Notes: generated by a model from the letters alone, not told the origin. 64,000 nucleotides of DNA from Falciphora oryzae (GCA_000733355.1 JNVV01000005.1:658649-722648); one strand, 5' to 3'; positions 1 through 10,900 are shown, counted from the stretch's first letter. Made by a program: numbers and translations.

Positions 1-182
1 AGACGGTGAAGTCGGAGGTCGAGCGGCCCGCGTCCATTGACTCGCGCAGCATCGACGAGCTGCTCAAGTTCATCGAGGGTGGCGAGAAACAGAAGAAGCC
101 ATCAAGTGGCGGGACCAAGAAGCGGGCTGGCCGGGCTAATCCCAAGCGGAGGGGCGGCGACCCTGTGAGCACCAAGGCCTAA
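1..182 (+). CDS. C-terminal end of an unidentified protein (5' truncated by window edge)
   Basis: Reading from base 3, 59 codons stay open to a TAA at 180-182. The tail contains the short motif SIDELLKFIEGG followed by a Lys/Arg-rich segment (EKQKKPSSGGTKKRAGRANPKRRGG) ending in STKA. Codon choice is GC-rich like the confirmed genes downstream, which supports coding. The basic tail could be a nuclear or nucleolar targeting region or an RNA-contacting tail, but that is inference. I do not recognise the family from this fragment; the rest of the gene lies to the left of the window. Confidence 0.6.
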   Translation, partial: TVKSEVERPASIDSRSIDELLKFIEGGEKQKKPSSGGTKKRAGRANPKRRGGDPVSTKA

Positions 183-480
183 GCAATGCTGTGACGGAAG
201 CTGTCTGCTGTCTGTCTGCCTTGCATATAATCGGTGGGAATGGAAGGGCAGGAACAAACGGAAACGGAAAAGGAAAGGAAAAGGGGGGAAAAAGGAAAGA
301 AAAAGGGAGGTTGTTGGCGGTGGTTTGGTCTTGCTGTAGGAGTATCATTCCTGGTCGTTTGTTGCATATCCCGTCTGTCATTCAGTGGGCGTTCTTTGCG
401 GCTCTTCTCCCCTCTTCCCCGTTTCTATTTATTAGGTATCTATATCCACATCCACGCGGCACATGACGCTATATACGCCA

Positions 481-497
481 TTTTTTTTTTTTTTTTT
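481..497 (+). repeat. T17 homopolymer
   Basis: Uninterrupted run of 17 T, downstream of the plus-strand gene that ends at 182. It is one of 13 A/T runs of 15 nt or more in the window. Confidence 0.9.
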
Positions 498-1109
498 CGG
501 GGGTATTTGCGTGCTACTTTGACTAACAAGAAGTACTGTGAATCCCCTTGAGTGCTGTCTGTTGGCGCCCCAAGTATTGACCTCTGGCGGTGGCTCCCCA
601 GCCACTCCGCGAGCACTCATTTGAGCCACACAATTGAGAGGCGCGTGATGCCGTCACCAGTCTTGTTGAAAACTGGCAGGGGGTGAATGCCCGTCCCGGT
701 ACAGCACAGTGGACCCCTGCTCCTTCTTGCGGGGGCTGAGCGGTGGTGTGGGCGGGCTTACTCGTTGCAGGCGTTGGATTGGGCCGCCCCGTGCTGCCAA
801 CGGGCGCCCGAGAGAGGTACCAGTGGTACCGACCAAGCCCATGACGGCAGAATTGATAAGAGGCAACCCCGCCCCGCCCTGCCGCGCCAACCGTCACCTC
901 CGCCCGTTAGGTTCAGGAGAGCAAAGCGCAGCCAGCCTGCCCGCCCCGACAGACAGTGCCAGCCAGTAGGTTGGGCCCAGACTGCGCGCCTCGTCAGCAG
1001 CACGACGCCTCGAACTACCCGACCTACAACCAACCAGAACAGTATCACTGTGTGCGTAATGTGCTGCTTGCTGCCGGAGCGCAGGCAGCCAGTCAGTTGA
1101 TTGATCCCG

Positions 1110-1152
1110 GCACGACGCACGCACGCCCGCACGCACGCCCGCACGCACGCAC
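1110..1152. repeat. GCAC/CGCAC microsatellite
   Basis: Tandem GCAC-type units (cgcacgcacgcccgcacgca and so on) in the region upstream of the Yippee-like gene. Confidence 0.75.
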
Positions 1153-1696
1153 ACCTGTCTTTACCACTTTGGCTCGGTTCTTCTTTTCCCCTCCTCGGAC
1201 AGGACAGCTTTTGGCTCAACGTTTTGGCTTCGTCTTCTACGTCAGGAAAAGAGAACAAGATAAACATCGCTTCATCGTTTGCTCAAGCCTCTACTCATTG
1301 AGTCACTTCTGAGTCGGCAGCCAACCACGCCCGTCTCCCTTGCCTACCTACCTACCGAGGTTCCTAGCTGCACGTAAGTTTGGTGTAACTCATCATCAGT
1401 ACCCGCCCCCTCCGGCTTGTTCGGATCAACCCCTCCCCTCTTCAGTTCAACACTCAGATTTCGTCGGAAGGCGGCCCAAAGTGCTAACCTCCAAACCATG
1501 CCCAGCACCTAGGCGAAACTAGACCGAAAGTCCAACGAGACAAACCAGACGGAAGCTGAAGCGAACAACCCCGATACCGCGTGACCGACAAACACAGACG
1601 CAACGAGAGAAGGAAAGCAAGTGGTTCCCGGAGAAGCACCCGGAACCGCCGACTTATACCTAAAAACTATACAGCTTTGCCCTCGTTTCTTGGATT

Positions 1697-2281
1697 ATGA
1701 AGTTCGTGCCGCACTCGGACAAGGAGACGAAGAAGACGACGACGGTTCAGGACACGCTTCCGAACGACGCCGCCGCCGACGAGCTCAAGACGACAAGCAT
1801 CCGGCCCGACGCCTCGCTCAACATCACGATGGGGCTCGCGTACAACACATACCTCAACAGCAACAAGATCTATGGCTGCAAGAGCTGCAAGGCCCACCTG
1901 GCCAACCATGAGGACATAATCAGCCGGGTAAGATAGCCCAGGAGAGAGATGCGGGAGAGAGAGACGGAGATAAGAGAGAGCACCGCAAAAGAAGAAAACA
2001 AAGGGAAAGCGCCGAGACTGATACGTTATCCTTCTCTGCGAAAACAGAACTTCCGCGGCCAGCACGGCAAGGCCTACCTCTTCGCCTTTGTCGTCAACGT
2101 CGAGACGTGCGAGCCGAGCGAGCGCAACATGACGACGGGCCGCCACATCGTCCGCGACATCACCTGCCGCCAGTGCAAGGAGACGGTCGGCTGGAAGTAC
2201 GACAAGGCCTTTGAGCCCAGCGAGAAGTACAAGGAGGGCAAGTTCATCCTCGAGGCCGAGCTGCTCTGCAACGTCTCGTGA
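1697..2281 (+). CDS. Yippee-like zinc-binding protein (Moh1 family)
   Basis: Two exons, 1697-1927 and 2048-2281, joined in phase 0 across a GTAAGA..CAG intron (1928-2047), encode 154 aa. The Yippee/Mis18-CULT-type fold is recognised from two widely spaced zinc knuckles, CKSC in exon 1 and CRQC in exon 2. Also typical of the family are NITMGLAYNTYLNSNKIYGC, FRGQHGKAYLF and the core T(T)GRHIVRDITCRQC..VGWKYDKAFEPSEKYKEGKFILE. Yippee proteins are small, highly conserved eukaryotic proteins. The yeast homologue Moh1 is linked to stationary-phase survival, and animal homologues act in degradation complexes and at the cytoskeleton. The N-terminal 40 residues are charged and not conserved. The ATG at 1697 is the first in frame and opens directly into the extended N-terminus. 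A T19 tract begins 38 nt after the stop. Confidence 0.95.
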
Positions 2282-2318
2282 CGGAAGGGCGTGGGTGGTT
2301 TGCTGCCGGGAGATACGG

Positions 2319-2337
2319 TTTTTTTTTTTTTTTTTTT
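2319..2337 (+). repeat. T19 homopolymer just 3' of the Yippee-like gene
   Basis: Nineteen T beginning 38 nt after the stop codon at 2281. It could influence 3'-end formation, but that is inference. Confidence 0.9.
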
Positions 2338-2485
2338 CGGAATACCGTCCGTCCAAACGAACCCTCACATTCAGGCCCGTCCGGGCATTGCTTCTCGATT
2401 TCGCCTCCTTTGGATTTTCTGTCTCCCGTAATGATCTTGCTATTTCCTTCGCTTTACTAGGAGTTATTTGCTGTTGTCATGGAAC

Positions 2486-2487
<2 letters not shown>

Positions 2488-2517
<30 letters not shown>
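2488..2517 (+). repeat. T30 homopolymer
   Basis: Run of 30 T, the longest homopolymer in the window, in the convergent intergenic region. Confidence 0.9.
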
Positions 2518-2519
<2 letters not shown>

Positions 2520-3123
2520 TGTTTTCTGTCTGATCGTGGGATCGAGACGAGTACAGCACACCCCACAGCTGGGTCACGGAGTTTGGGGTATGCAGGTGTT
2601 CATTCGGCTTCAAATCCATCTCCCATCTCAAAACCCACCAGCTATCCATTACCGAAAGAAGTGGGCACGTTGGTGCAGGGGCGCGCGCTTTGGCTCTTCG
2701 ACGTGGTACGCTCGAAGCATGCCCGGGGCAGGATATCACGGTCCTCGCGTTTTGCACATAGCAGGGGCACGATTAGGATCGGGAATCTAGGTAGTCTCAT
2801 ACAGTCCCTTATATCTATTGATCAATCTTGCCTGAATCAGAAGCGAACCTCTTTGCCAGACGCCTCTAGAGCCAACATGTACTGACCCTCTAGCGTGCGC
2901 CAACAGTGCAAATGTAGCTGGTAACAAAAAGAGTGAAGAGATTCACACGGATATGAAAATAGATGAAGAAGAAACTCGCCAAACTAACTGGCGAGAACGC
3001 AAAAACGCCGTAGCCAGATCCAAAAACAAAACAAAAGCAGGCACACCAACGCCGGTCTGCACAAGTGAAAAGCAAAAGAAAACGAAAAAAAAGAAAAAAA
3101 GAAAAAAAAAAAAAAAGATGACC

Positions 3124-3254
3124 ATCCCCTCAAGTGCCGTTGGACCTCCTGTGCCTAAATAGGAAAAGGTTCCCGGAATTTATCCCAGTTAAAAATATTT
3201 GTTTGGTTGAGGGAAAAGATCTGCAGTGTGAGGTCTAACGGCACTCAAGGGGAT
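3124..3254. repeat. Inverted repeat pair, MITE-like or hairpin
   Basis: The left arm 3124-3148 (atcccctcaagtgccgttgg...) and the right arm 3230-3254 are inverted copies of 25 nt with 22 matches. All three differences are transitions. The arms are separated by 81 AT-rich nt with no coding potential. I see no clear target-site duplication outside the arms, so the transposon reading is tentative. The element sits between two convergent 3' ends. Confidence 0.6.
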
Positions 3255-3355
3255 AGGCAGTGGGCCTGACAACCACAGTCCTCGTCATCCCCGCGTCACC
3301 TCAGCTATCAGCCACATGCCACCAAAAGTCTAGACCAGTTACGGCCCACTCTTGT

Positions 3356-4737
3356 TTACATGTGCTCGACAGGCTCTTCAGGGAGGAGCTCCTCGACCTC
3401 CTCATCGATCTGGAGGAACTTGAATGGGGGCTGAATGATGCCGTTGAAGAGGAAGGTGAAGTAGACGAGAAGGGCGAAGCCCACAACCTGGAGCCACTTG
3501 AACGTCTCCCAACCAAGGCCGAGCGAGACGATCCAGATAAAGAGGGTCCTGCACGTGTCAATGGTGGACCGCGAGGTGGCACTGACGCTCCGCGTGACCG
3601 AGAGGCCAAAGAAGTTGAAGCCACTATTGCGCAAAGTTTGTTAGTCTGGCAGTTTTTTTTCTTCTTACTTTTCTCTCATAGGACCTCGAAATACTTGACA
3701 CTTACCCGATGCTGATCATGATCAGGAAACTCGACACCAGCACCTTGGGGTGCTGCGTCATCTGCCTCCAGCCCTCGACCATGTCGAAGTAGCCGTAACG
3801 GCCGGCGTCGGTGCGGCCGATGGCGAAGTGCAGGACAAACATGCCGAGGACGGTGACGGACAGGCCGAAGAGGCCCTCCCAGCCGACGACGCGGATGGGC
3901 TCGATGGAGGAGCGCTCCAGGATCCACTCCTCGAGGACGAACTGGGTAGCGGTGAAGATCTGGGCGCCCGCAATGAGGAGCACGCCGACGACGGCACGGA
4001 GTGAGTTGGCGTCGATCTCGGTCGTGACAGCGACGGCGGCCTTGGCCTTGTCCGGATAGATGGCGCCGGCGAGACCCACGATGGCGACGCCCGTGACGAC
4101 GCCGAGGAGGGAGAGCCACTGGAACAGGTGCAGGTGGCGGCGGAGGAAGACGACGCTGAAGAGGCCGACGAACAGGACGAGGGCGCCCCTGGTCATCTGG
4201 TAGATGGAAGCGGCCACCATGAGCAGGCCGGCGTTCATGAGGGTGGTGCCGCAGATGTCGCAGATGGCGGGCAGGGCCAGGAGGAGGACGCGGTAGCCGG
4301 CGAGGACCGGGTCGTCGCCCGAGGACTTGCTGCGGCCGTTGGTGCCGTTGAGGGCCGTGGTCGAGTGGATGCTCGCATCGTCGTTGTCGGCGGCCTCGGA
4401 CGTGTTGACGGCCTCGTAGCCTGTCGAGTCGGTCTTCTTGGCGACGTAGCGGTTGTAGAGCGACATCAGGCCGACGACCAGCCAGCAGCCCATCTCGCCG
4501 ACGAACATCTGGGCGGTCTGGATGACGGGTTGCTCAAAGTGAGCGCGCTTCTTGGGGTCCGGGTCATCGCAGTTGCGGACGCATTGGTTGTCCTGGTTGG
4601 GTAATTCGCCGTCAGCATTCGGCTTCCACGGACGGTACTTGTGGGAGACGTACTTGGTATTTTGTTAGAAGAGTGTTGCAGACGCCGGTAAGCAGCATCA
4701 TGGCCACCAGGAACGGGATGAGGGCCTTGGAAGCCAT
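3356..4737 (-). CDS. SLC35F6-like drug/metabolite transporter (DMT superfamily)
   Basis: Three exons on the minus strand (4737-4654, 4592-3706, 3622/3623-3356) encode about 412 aa. The introns are 4593-4653 (GTACGT..CAG, branch GCTGAC) and about 3624-3705 (GTAAGT..TAG). The N-terminal helix (ALIPFLVAMMLLTGVCNTLL) leads into the family signature TKYQDNQCVRNC, then PVIQTAQMFVGEMGCWLV. Several further hydrophobic segments follow, with the EamA-type motifs YQMTRGALVLFVGLFSVVFL and QFVLEEWIL. SLC35F6-type proteins are polytopic membrane proteins of endolysosomal, Golgi or vacuolar membranes; the substrate is not assigned. The polar linker with TAL..GTNGRSKSS is cytosolic or lumenal and variable. 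The ATG at 4737 has a good context (gccgggATGG); the frame stays open upstream to about 4797 but only with a GTG. The last residues are acidic. Confidence 0.9.
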
Positions 4738-6123
4738 CCCGGCGGCTGTTGCGTGGCCGCGTGCAGCAGCCTGTCTTAGCGAGACTCGGGTCGACACTCA
4801 AAGGACGAGGCGCGGATTGTGGTTTCGGGACGACGTGGAGGTTGTCGGGGCCGGGCCGCGTTCGCGTTCGTGATGGAACAGACAAGAAGGAAACAAAAGT
4901 AAAAAGGAACAAGAGCGTGTCTGGATGGAAGAGGAACAAGGTTGAAACCAGTTCAGTCGAGAGAGTCGACTGGCTGGCAGCTGAGGTCGGGTTGGGGCGC
5001 CAGAAGACGCTATCTGCTGACTCGTCCAGGTCAGTCGCCTATCGTTTGGAGCCGAGGCGGAGTGCCCTCAATCAACTGGTCGTGCGGGGACAGGGGTGGC
5101 CCTGGAGCTGGTGCTATTTGGGGTGGTGGACAAAGCCAATGCACGGTGCGCCAAGTCTGGCCTTTTCCAGTGAGGCAACGGTGACGGCAGGCAAATCGGC
5201 AGCACCCGACCACTTGCCTACCCAGAATTAGCCGCAATGCACACCACCCGCCCTGACAGCGAGATGCTAGGGTGGGTTGGAAGCCAGATCGGATGGCGCC
5301 CAACCGAAACGTTTTGGTGGCTGGCACGTTTGGCAGCGGATGTAGGTAGTGTCACCTGCCAGGTACCTTGGGAGCCAGGTGTAGGTATCCTGTCTTGCTG
5401 TGCGCCAACAATCCATCTGAGCGGGCACCCAAGAAAAAAAAGAAAAAAAATTAAAAAAAAATTCCGGAAAACGCATCGCCAGAACCGAGCTATTGGGCCG
5501 ACAGACAACGGCGGGGGAGGCTCTTGGACTGTCTCCAGCGCAGCGTCAACTCCACGCTCGGCAGGTTCCAGGCTGCAGGCCTAGAGCCACCAGTCAGTTC
5601 CCCACGGCAGGCGGTGCCTCGACTCGAGGGGCCCCTCCTCCCTAAAACGGCAACCCACGGGCAACCGGCGCAAACACGCAAGCGAAGGCCCAAATCAGAA
5701 CAGACGCCCACTTTGCCTGCTCCGCTGGCTGGCGTGGCTGCCTGCCCACATCAACAAGTACCCGCGAGACACCCGCATCGACGAGGCTCCCCCTCCGCCT
5801 CACCATCGCTCCGGCTGCAGTCCCGGGTGGCCTGCCGCCGCGTCCTGCCCCTCTTGGTATCTTGGTAGCGTGCTCCGCGGCGTCGTGAGACTTGGCTTGT
5901 CTGCTCTGTCCGCTTTTCTCGCTTCATCCTCCCGCGGGGGAGCGTAAGTCGCGTTGTCATATATTCACACAAAGCCAACCACCGTAATGAGGTTTCGACC
6001 AAGGCCGTCTCCAACAGCCAGCCAAAGGGTCGGGAACCAGTTCTCATGACACACAGCCCCACCTGCCCTGCTGCTTAGACTTTTGCTTTATTTCTCGGTG
6101 CAGGCTTGGCTCTGTCTGCAGAG
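4738..6123. other. Divergent promoter region between transporter and palB
   Basis: The starts of the transporter (-) and palB (+) face away from each other across this 1.4 kb. No gene is supported. An A-rich block (about 5430-5463), GGTACCT-type motifs near 5360 and pyrimidine-rich leader sequence before 6124 are visible. Two copies of CTTGGC (complement of the PacC core GCCAAG) occur near 5890 and 6104; such hexamers arise often by chance. Confidence 0.55.
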
Positions 6124-9100
6124 ATGGAGGCAAAGGCATTGGTAAAGAGCGCCCTTTGATAGACAGAAAAAAACCAGTTGGAGACCAGAAAAAAACCTCT
6201 AACCACATCCGTCCAGGAGCTAGAAAGGCTGGCACGCAGAGCGTCCGGCAAGGATGCCGTCAAGCACGCCATCGCTGCCGCAGAGGCTTACATGAAGGCT
6301 GTCAAGGAAGCCTCCAGCCCAGCCGAGAAGAATCGGCTCAAGCGCCGGTGCGAGGAGGTCATCGTGTTTGCCGAGCGCCTCAAGGCCCCGCCTCAAGCGC
6401 CAGGTCTCGCCCCCAGCCCCCGGCGCGGATCGGCGACGACTGCGTCCCCGAGCGCTCCTGGCTCTCCTGCCGCATGCTCTGCACCACCGCAGGGTCCGGC
6501 CCAGTCCCGCCAGCTCCCCACCTCTGAGAAGGCTATTCTTCTCCGCTCCTCCCGCCTGCACGGAAACATCTTTCCGCCATGGGACGCCCCGCCGTCAGAT
6601 GACAGCTTTCGCCTGTCTCCCACGGATAAGAACACCATTTACAGGTAAGGATGGTTTGCCCCCTATTTTAGAGCTATTGTTCGCTTGGCAACCCAACTCA
6701 TCCCCTCGCCCTGCCCCCTGTAGCGACCCTTCGCACTTTACGCTCTCCCAAAGACAACAGGACATCTTTGCAGGATGGAAGAGACCCTCGGACATGTTCT
6801 CGCCCCCCAGTGGGGCCAGCCGTGGCATCATCGGGAGGCTGCCCTCGACGCTGATGCACCCGGCAACCGAGAGCGACCTCGTGCAGGACATCACCACCGA
6901 CTGCAGCGTCGTGGCCAGTCTCTGCGCCTCCATGAAGCACTTGAACTCGCGAGAGAACCCGCTGCTTGCCAGCTTGATGTATCCCTTTGATGCCTCCAGC
7001 GCCAGCCCCGTCATGTCGGAAAATGGAAAGTACGTGTTCCGCATGTACTTCAACGGCTGCTTCCGCCAGGTCACCATCGACGACCGTCTGCCCTCCTCCA
7101 GGACTTCGCGCACTCTCTTCGTGGTCGACCGGAAGAACCCCCAGCTGATATGGCCCGCCCTGATGGAGAAGGCCTACCTCAAGGTCAGGGGCGGCTACGA
7201 TTTCCCCGGCAGCAACTCCGGCACCGACCTCTGGGTCCTGACCGGCTGGATCCCGGAGCAGATCTTCCTCCACGCCGATGACATGGAGCCCGAGCAGAGC
7301 TGGACTCGTATTAGCAAGGCCTACCAGTACGGCGACGTCGTCGTCACCCTGGGCACCGGGAGGCTTTCGTTCGAGGAGGAGGACGCGCTCGGCCTCGCAG
7401 GCGAACACGACTACGCCGTCCTAGACATGAGGGTCGAGAACGGCGTCCGGCGCATGCTGGTCAAGAACCCCTGGTGTGATGGTCTCGTCTGGAAGGGCGT
7501 CGGCTCCTCGGCCATCCTGGAGCCCAAGACAACGCCGAGCTCTCCTAGGGATGGCGTGTCGCCGCCCGACCCCGCCGAGCTTCCCACAGGCACCTTCTGG
7601 ATCTCGTTCGAGGACGTCGTCCAGAACTTTGAGTCCCTCTATCTGAACTGGAACCCCACCCTCTTCACCCACCGCCAAGACCACCACTTCGTCTGGGATG
7701 TGCCTGATAGTACAATGGCCAACTCGTTCGCCAGAAACCCTCAGTACTCGATATGCGCTTCATCCACTGGCTCAGTGTGGGTCGTCCTTAGCCGGCACTT
7801 CCAGGACGACGAACTCGCTATTGCGAGAAACCGGTCCGCTTCTTCACGCCTGCCCGTGGGAAATGGCACGGTGGCCTCGTCAGTCGAGGCGTCTGCCTAC
7901 CCCACGGCCACCGATGCAGCGGGCTTGCCGAATACACTAGGATTTACGTCGCTGTACCTTTTCCGCAGCACGGGTGGCACGCGGATCCAGCTTCCTGACC
8001 GGCCACGACCACAACATAGGCGGCCTTTCGTCGATAGCCCGCAGATGTTGCTTCGGTTCGAGGCCAGCAAGGGCGAGCGCTACACCCTCGCCGTGGCACA
8101 GTCAGGTCTTCCGCTGCCCAAGTACACCTTCAGCCTTTCCCTCTTCAGCCGCTGCCCCCTCGAGGTCGCCAAGGCCGAACCCGAGCATGTCCACTACACA
8201 ACCGTGCAGGGCTCATGGGCTCGAAGGTCGGCTGGCGGCAACGCGTCCGAGTCCACTTATCTCTCGAACCCCCAATACTCGATCCACGTCAAGCATCCAA
8301 CGACAATCTCGCTCCTGCTGTGTGCCGACAACCCAGACCTGCCCGTGCACGTTGACCTCATGTGGGCGGGGTCCGGCCGCAGCGTGGGTCGGACAGGAAC
8401 GGCTCCTGGGATTACTGGCACGGCCCGCGATATTGTCGCTTCGAGCGGCGAGTATCGCCGCGGCAGCGCCTTGTGTGTCGTCTCGTCGTCGTCGCCAGCG
8501 TCGACAGCCGCAGGGGGCGCCCCGGTGCTCCAGGAAGGCTTTTATATCGCTGTCCTGTCCACATTTGAGCCGGGTCAGCTAGCAGCATACACGCTCGAGG
8601 TAGGTTCGTCGACACGTGAGCCTGTAGTTGTGGCCCCTGCTGCCCGGACCGGCGCCGCGGCCGGTCGGTTGCGCACTGCACTAGCTCCGCTCCCATCTCC
8701 ACCTGCTGTTCGCCGCCGCGCAAATAGCGACGAGGACCATCATCATAACCACCACAATGGCGGCGGGCCTAGCGGCAGGGGTCATGACAGCTCTCCTCAC
8801 CACAAGGAGGGGGAGGCGGCCCGCGTTCACCGGGCGCCGCTGCTTGTGTCACGCCTCACGCGGGTCAGCGCGCGTGTGGCACCCCGCTCTGGCAGCCTAG
8901 ATGCCGTGCGCGTACGTATACAAGTCGGCGTTGGAGCTCGAGGACGTCCGCTCGCTATTGGCGGAGGGAGCGGCGGCAGCGGTGTCGACTCTTTCCTCAG
9001 CATGGGAGCCTTGGCCGAGGCATTGGCCGACTGCGAGTTTGCTGACGCCTCCAGGGGCGCACGCACCGCCGAGGTCGACGTCGACCCTGACCTGGCCCAC

Positions 9101-9298
9101 AGGGGTGGCGGCCTCTGGGTTGTAGTCGAGCAAATAGGATCGACGTCGGGAAACGGCGACGTCGAAGGGCTGCAGAGCGGCATAGGTGGGAGCAGTGCTT
9201 CGGGCAGCGGAGGCGTGCCTCTCGGGCTTGGGGCTGTGGCCGAGATCCTGAGCGACAATCCTATCCAGGTCGGAGACTGGGAGCACGTCAAGGAGTGA
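6124..9298 (+). CDS. palB: Calpain-like cysteine protease PalB/RIM13 of the ambient-pH pathway
   Basis: Three exons, 6124-6141, 6217-6644 and 6724-9298, give about 1006 aa. Intron 1 is GTAAAG..CAG with branch CTAAC; intron 2 is GTAAGG..TAG. Exon 1 encodes only MEAKAL; it is chosen because it restores the start of the MIT helix bundle (ELERLARRASGKDAVKHA, about residues 7-70). The calpain core follows, with the catalytic triad visible: Cys209 in TDCSVVASL, His377 in GEHDYAVLDM and Asn397 in VKNPWCDG. The remaining ~550 residues carry the family's beta-rich C-terminal domains and a His/Gly-rich linker (about 8735-8800). PalB is recruited to ESCRT-III on endosomal or plasma membrane through the MIT domain and is required for the first, pH-signalled cleavage of PacC/Rim101. 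All three catalytic residues are intact, so the protein should be active. Confidence 0.94.
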
Positions 9299-9559
9299 GA
9301 AACGGACGAGCTGATGTCGAAACAATAATGGCCATGCGCCGAGCCACGCTTTCCGTCTTTGACCCTATGACCATGGCTCGTTCGTGACACGCCGCTGATG
9401 ATCCATCCTGAGCCGCGAAGGGCTTGTGACGTTGTGCAATACGGGAGTAATCAACGTATTATTCCCAAACAAGTCTCCAACCCTTGGCTCGGGAATAAAG
9501 TCGGCATTCTTGGGACGAAAACTGGCAGCCAGCCCCGCCCGACATACGATAAGAGCTCC
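9299..9559. other. Short spacer between palB and the broken hydrolase
   Basis: About 260 nt of palB 3' flank. It runs without a clear border into the degenerate 5' part of the next locus. No intact reading frame with recognisable sequence. Confidence 0.5.
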
Positions 9560-10302
9560 GAACTTATGCAGAACTTCTTCCTCTCGGCCGCCCTGGGGCA
9601 CGGGCGCGGGCCGGGCCACGACGCCGAGGACCGCCTCGTCTCCCAGACCATCCCCGCGGCCCGCAAGGCCGGGATCCAAGTCGTGCACCTCACCTGGGGC
9701 CTGTCGGAAGAAGACCTCCGGTGCTGCCCCCGGTTGTGTTTCGGGGATTCGGGCCCTACGAAGGCGTCCGGTACCAGCCATCAGAGACTGGGACTGAAGC
9801 TGCCACAAGCACCAAAAAGCGCGGCGTCGACGTCGGCCAGGAGATGGGCGACGTCACGCTCCCGGACGGCAGCACCGTCGCGGCGGGCCGCAAGCTCATG
9901 CGCGGGCAGTGGAACACGGAGCTGCACGCGCCGCTCCTTCGCGACTACAACGAGTCGCAGCAGGGCTTCGGGAACAACACGCTGCTCCCCGACGCGCGCC
10001 TGCACAAGGACCGCACGTCGGGATTCTAGGGCGGCGGGTTGGGGACCCAAAACGTCGAGTCCCTGCGTGGTAGAGGCGTCAGGACGCTGCTCTTCGCGGG
10101 CGTCAACACGGATCAGTGCGTGCTGGGGTCGCTCCAGGACGCATGCTCGCTCGGGTTCAACGCGGTGCTGTTGAGCGACGTGTGCGCCACGACCAGCCCG
10201 GACTATGCGTGGCGGGCGGCCGAGTATAACTGTCACCGGCCGCTGGGGTTCGTGGCTTCTAGCGAGGGGTTGGCGCGTGCTGTTGAGGGAATGACTGTCT
10301 AG
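9560..10302 (+). pseudogene. Broken isochorismatase-type cysteine hydrolase
   Basis: Family sequence is split over two frames. Frame A (from the ATG at 9566) reads MQNFFLSAALG..., then AIPAARKAGIQ-like sequence (TIPAARKAGIQVVHLTWGLSEEDLR) to about 9718. Frame B, from about 9721, continues LPPVVFRGFG... through LHKDRTSGF to an in-frame TAG at 10027-10029. The same frame resumes after it with VRTLLFAGVNTDQCVLGSLQDA, carrying the nucleophile Cys, and ends at a TAG at 10300-10302. Intact homologues usually have Trp where the TAG stands (SGLW/SGFW), so TGG to TAG is the simplest lesion. The catalytic Asp normally just before MQN is also missing (SELMQN here), and the expected N-terminus is not found. 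One frameshift, one nonsense codon and a lost active-site residue together make this a pseudogene. No plausible intron removes the TAG. Confidence 0.8.
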
Positions 10303-10415
10303 GTGGATTGCTCATGTTGTCTTTCTGTGTGTGTGTTTGTACTGTTTTTGCTAGCATTATCTGGTGACAATGAACGCTTGGGTTTGTTTGACGCGATTAT
10401 CAACAGACAACAGCA

Positions 10416-10900
10416 GTGGGAAAACCGATCACTGGAACTACTACTTGCCTACCTCCACAGAACCACCTACTTATGCGGCCCCTCCTCTTGTGCGCCTCCC
10501 GCCGCAGGGACGACCACGGCATTGGCACGACCGACGGCTCGCGCGCACAGCAGCAGAGCAAGCGGAACTTTGTCGACTGGGCCGGCAGGAACGTCAAGGT
10601 CACGGCGGGCTGCCCCTCGGCCGGCGCCAAGATCGGGCAAACTCCTAGGCCGCGGCGCTCGACCCGGAGTACGCCGTGGCGCTGCGCTGCCCCTCTAGCT
10701 CCCCAGCGGCGCTGGCGCGCCGGTGCTTCTTCGTGCCTGTCGCGGACGTCTTCGCGCAGGCCGGCGAGGAGGACCTGGTGGCGACGGGCGGGATGATTCC
10801 GTCGGCTTCGCACACGGGCTGTTGGCAGTGCGACGTCCACTGCAACTCGTACCGGGTGGCCGTGCAAGCGGGACCGGATCGACGAGCAAGGAGGTGGATG
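10416..10900 (+). pseudogene. Possible decayed coding sequence, family not recognised
   Basis: Two adjacent plus-strand frames look protein-like but are not joined. The first reads RDDHGIGTTDGSRAQQQ... and RNVKVTAGCPSAGAKIGQ to about 10645. The second, in another frame from about 10650, reads AALDPEYAVALRCP, FFVPVADVFAQAGEEDLVATGG and GMIPSASHTGCWQCD. A TAG at about 10647 opens the second frame. GC-rich codon use and low-complexity-free sequence suggest former coding, but I cannot name the family. It lies 0.1-0.6 kb after the broken hydrolase, so the two may belong to one decaying locus. An alternative is an intact gene with introns I failed to place. Confidence 0.25.

Larger units (their letters stand above)
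183..1696. other. Intergenic region upstream of the Yippee-like gene
   Basis: No supported gene. It holds a run of 17 T at 481-497, about 300 nt downstream of the preceding stop codon, and a GCAC/CGCAC microsatellite at about 1110-1152. From about 1320 to 1696 it is pyrimidine- and purine-rich and looks like an ascomycete 5' leader. Open frames seen here overlap each other on both strands and show no recognisable domain. Confidence 0.6.
2282..3355. other. Convergent intergenic region with T-runs and an inverted repeat
   Basis: Lies between the 3' ends of the Yippee-like gene (+) and the transporter (-). No gene is supported. It contains T19 (2319-2337), T30 (2488-2517), an A-rich patch (about 3075-3117) and a 25-nt imperfect inverted repeat (3124-3148 and 3230-3254), described separately. 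Confidence 0.7.

Noticed and set aside
4738..4797. Longer N-terminus for the transporter starting at 4797
   Set aside because: The frame is open, but the start codon is GTG; the ATG at 4737 has a strong context and begins the first membrane helix.
5880..6110. PacC-type GCCAAG sites before palB
   Set aside because: Two hexamers in reverse orientation in 230 nt of GC-rich DNA are expected by chance, and palB itself is not known to need PacC control.
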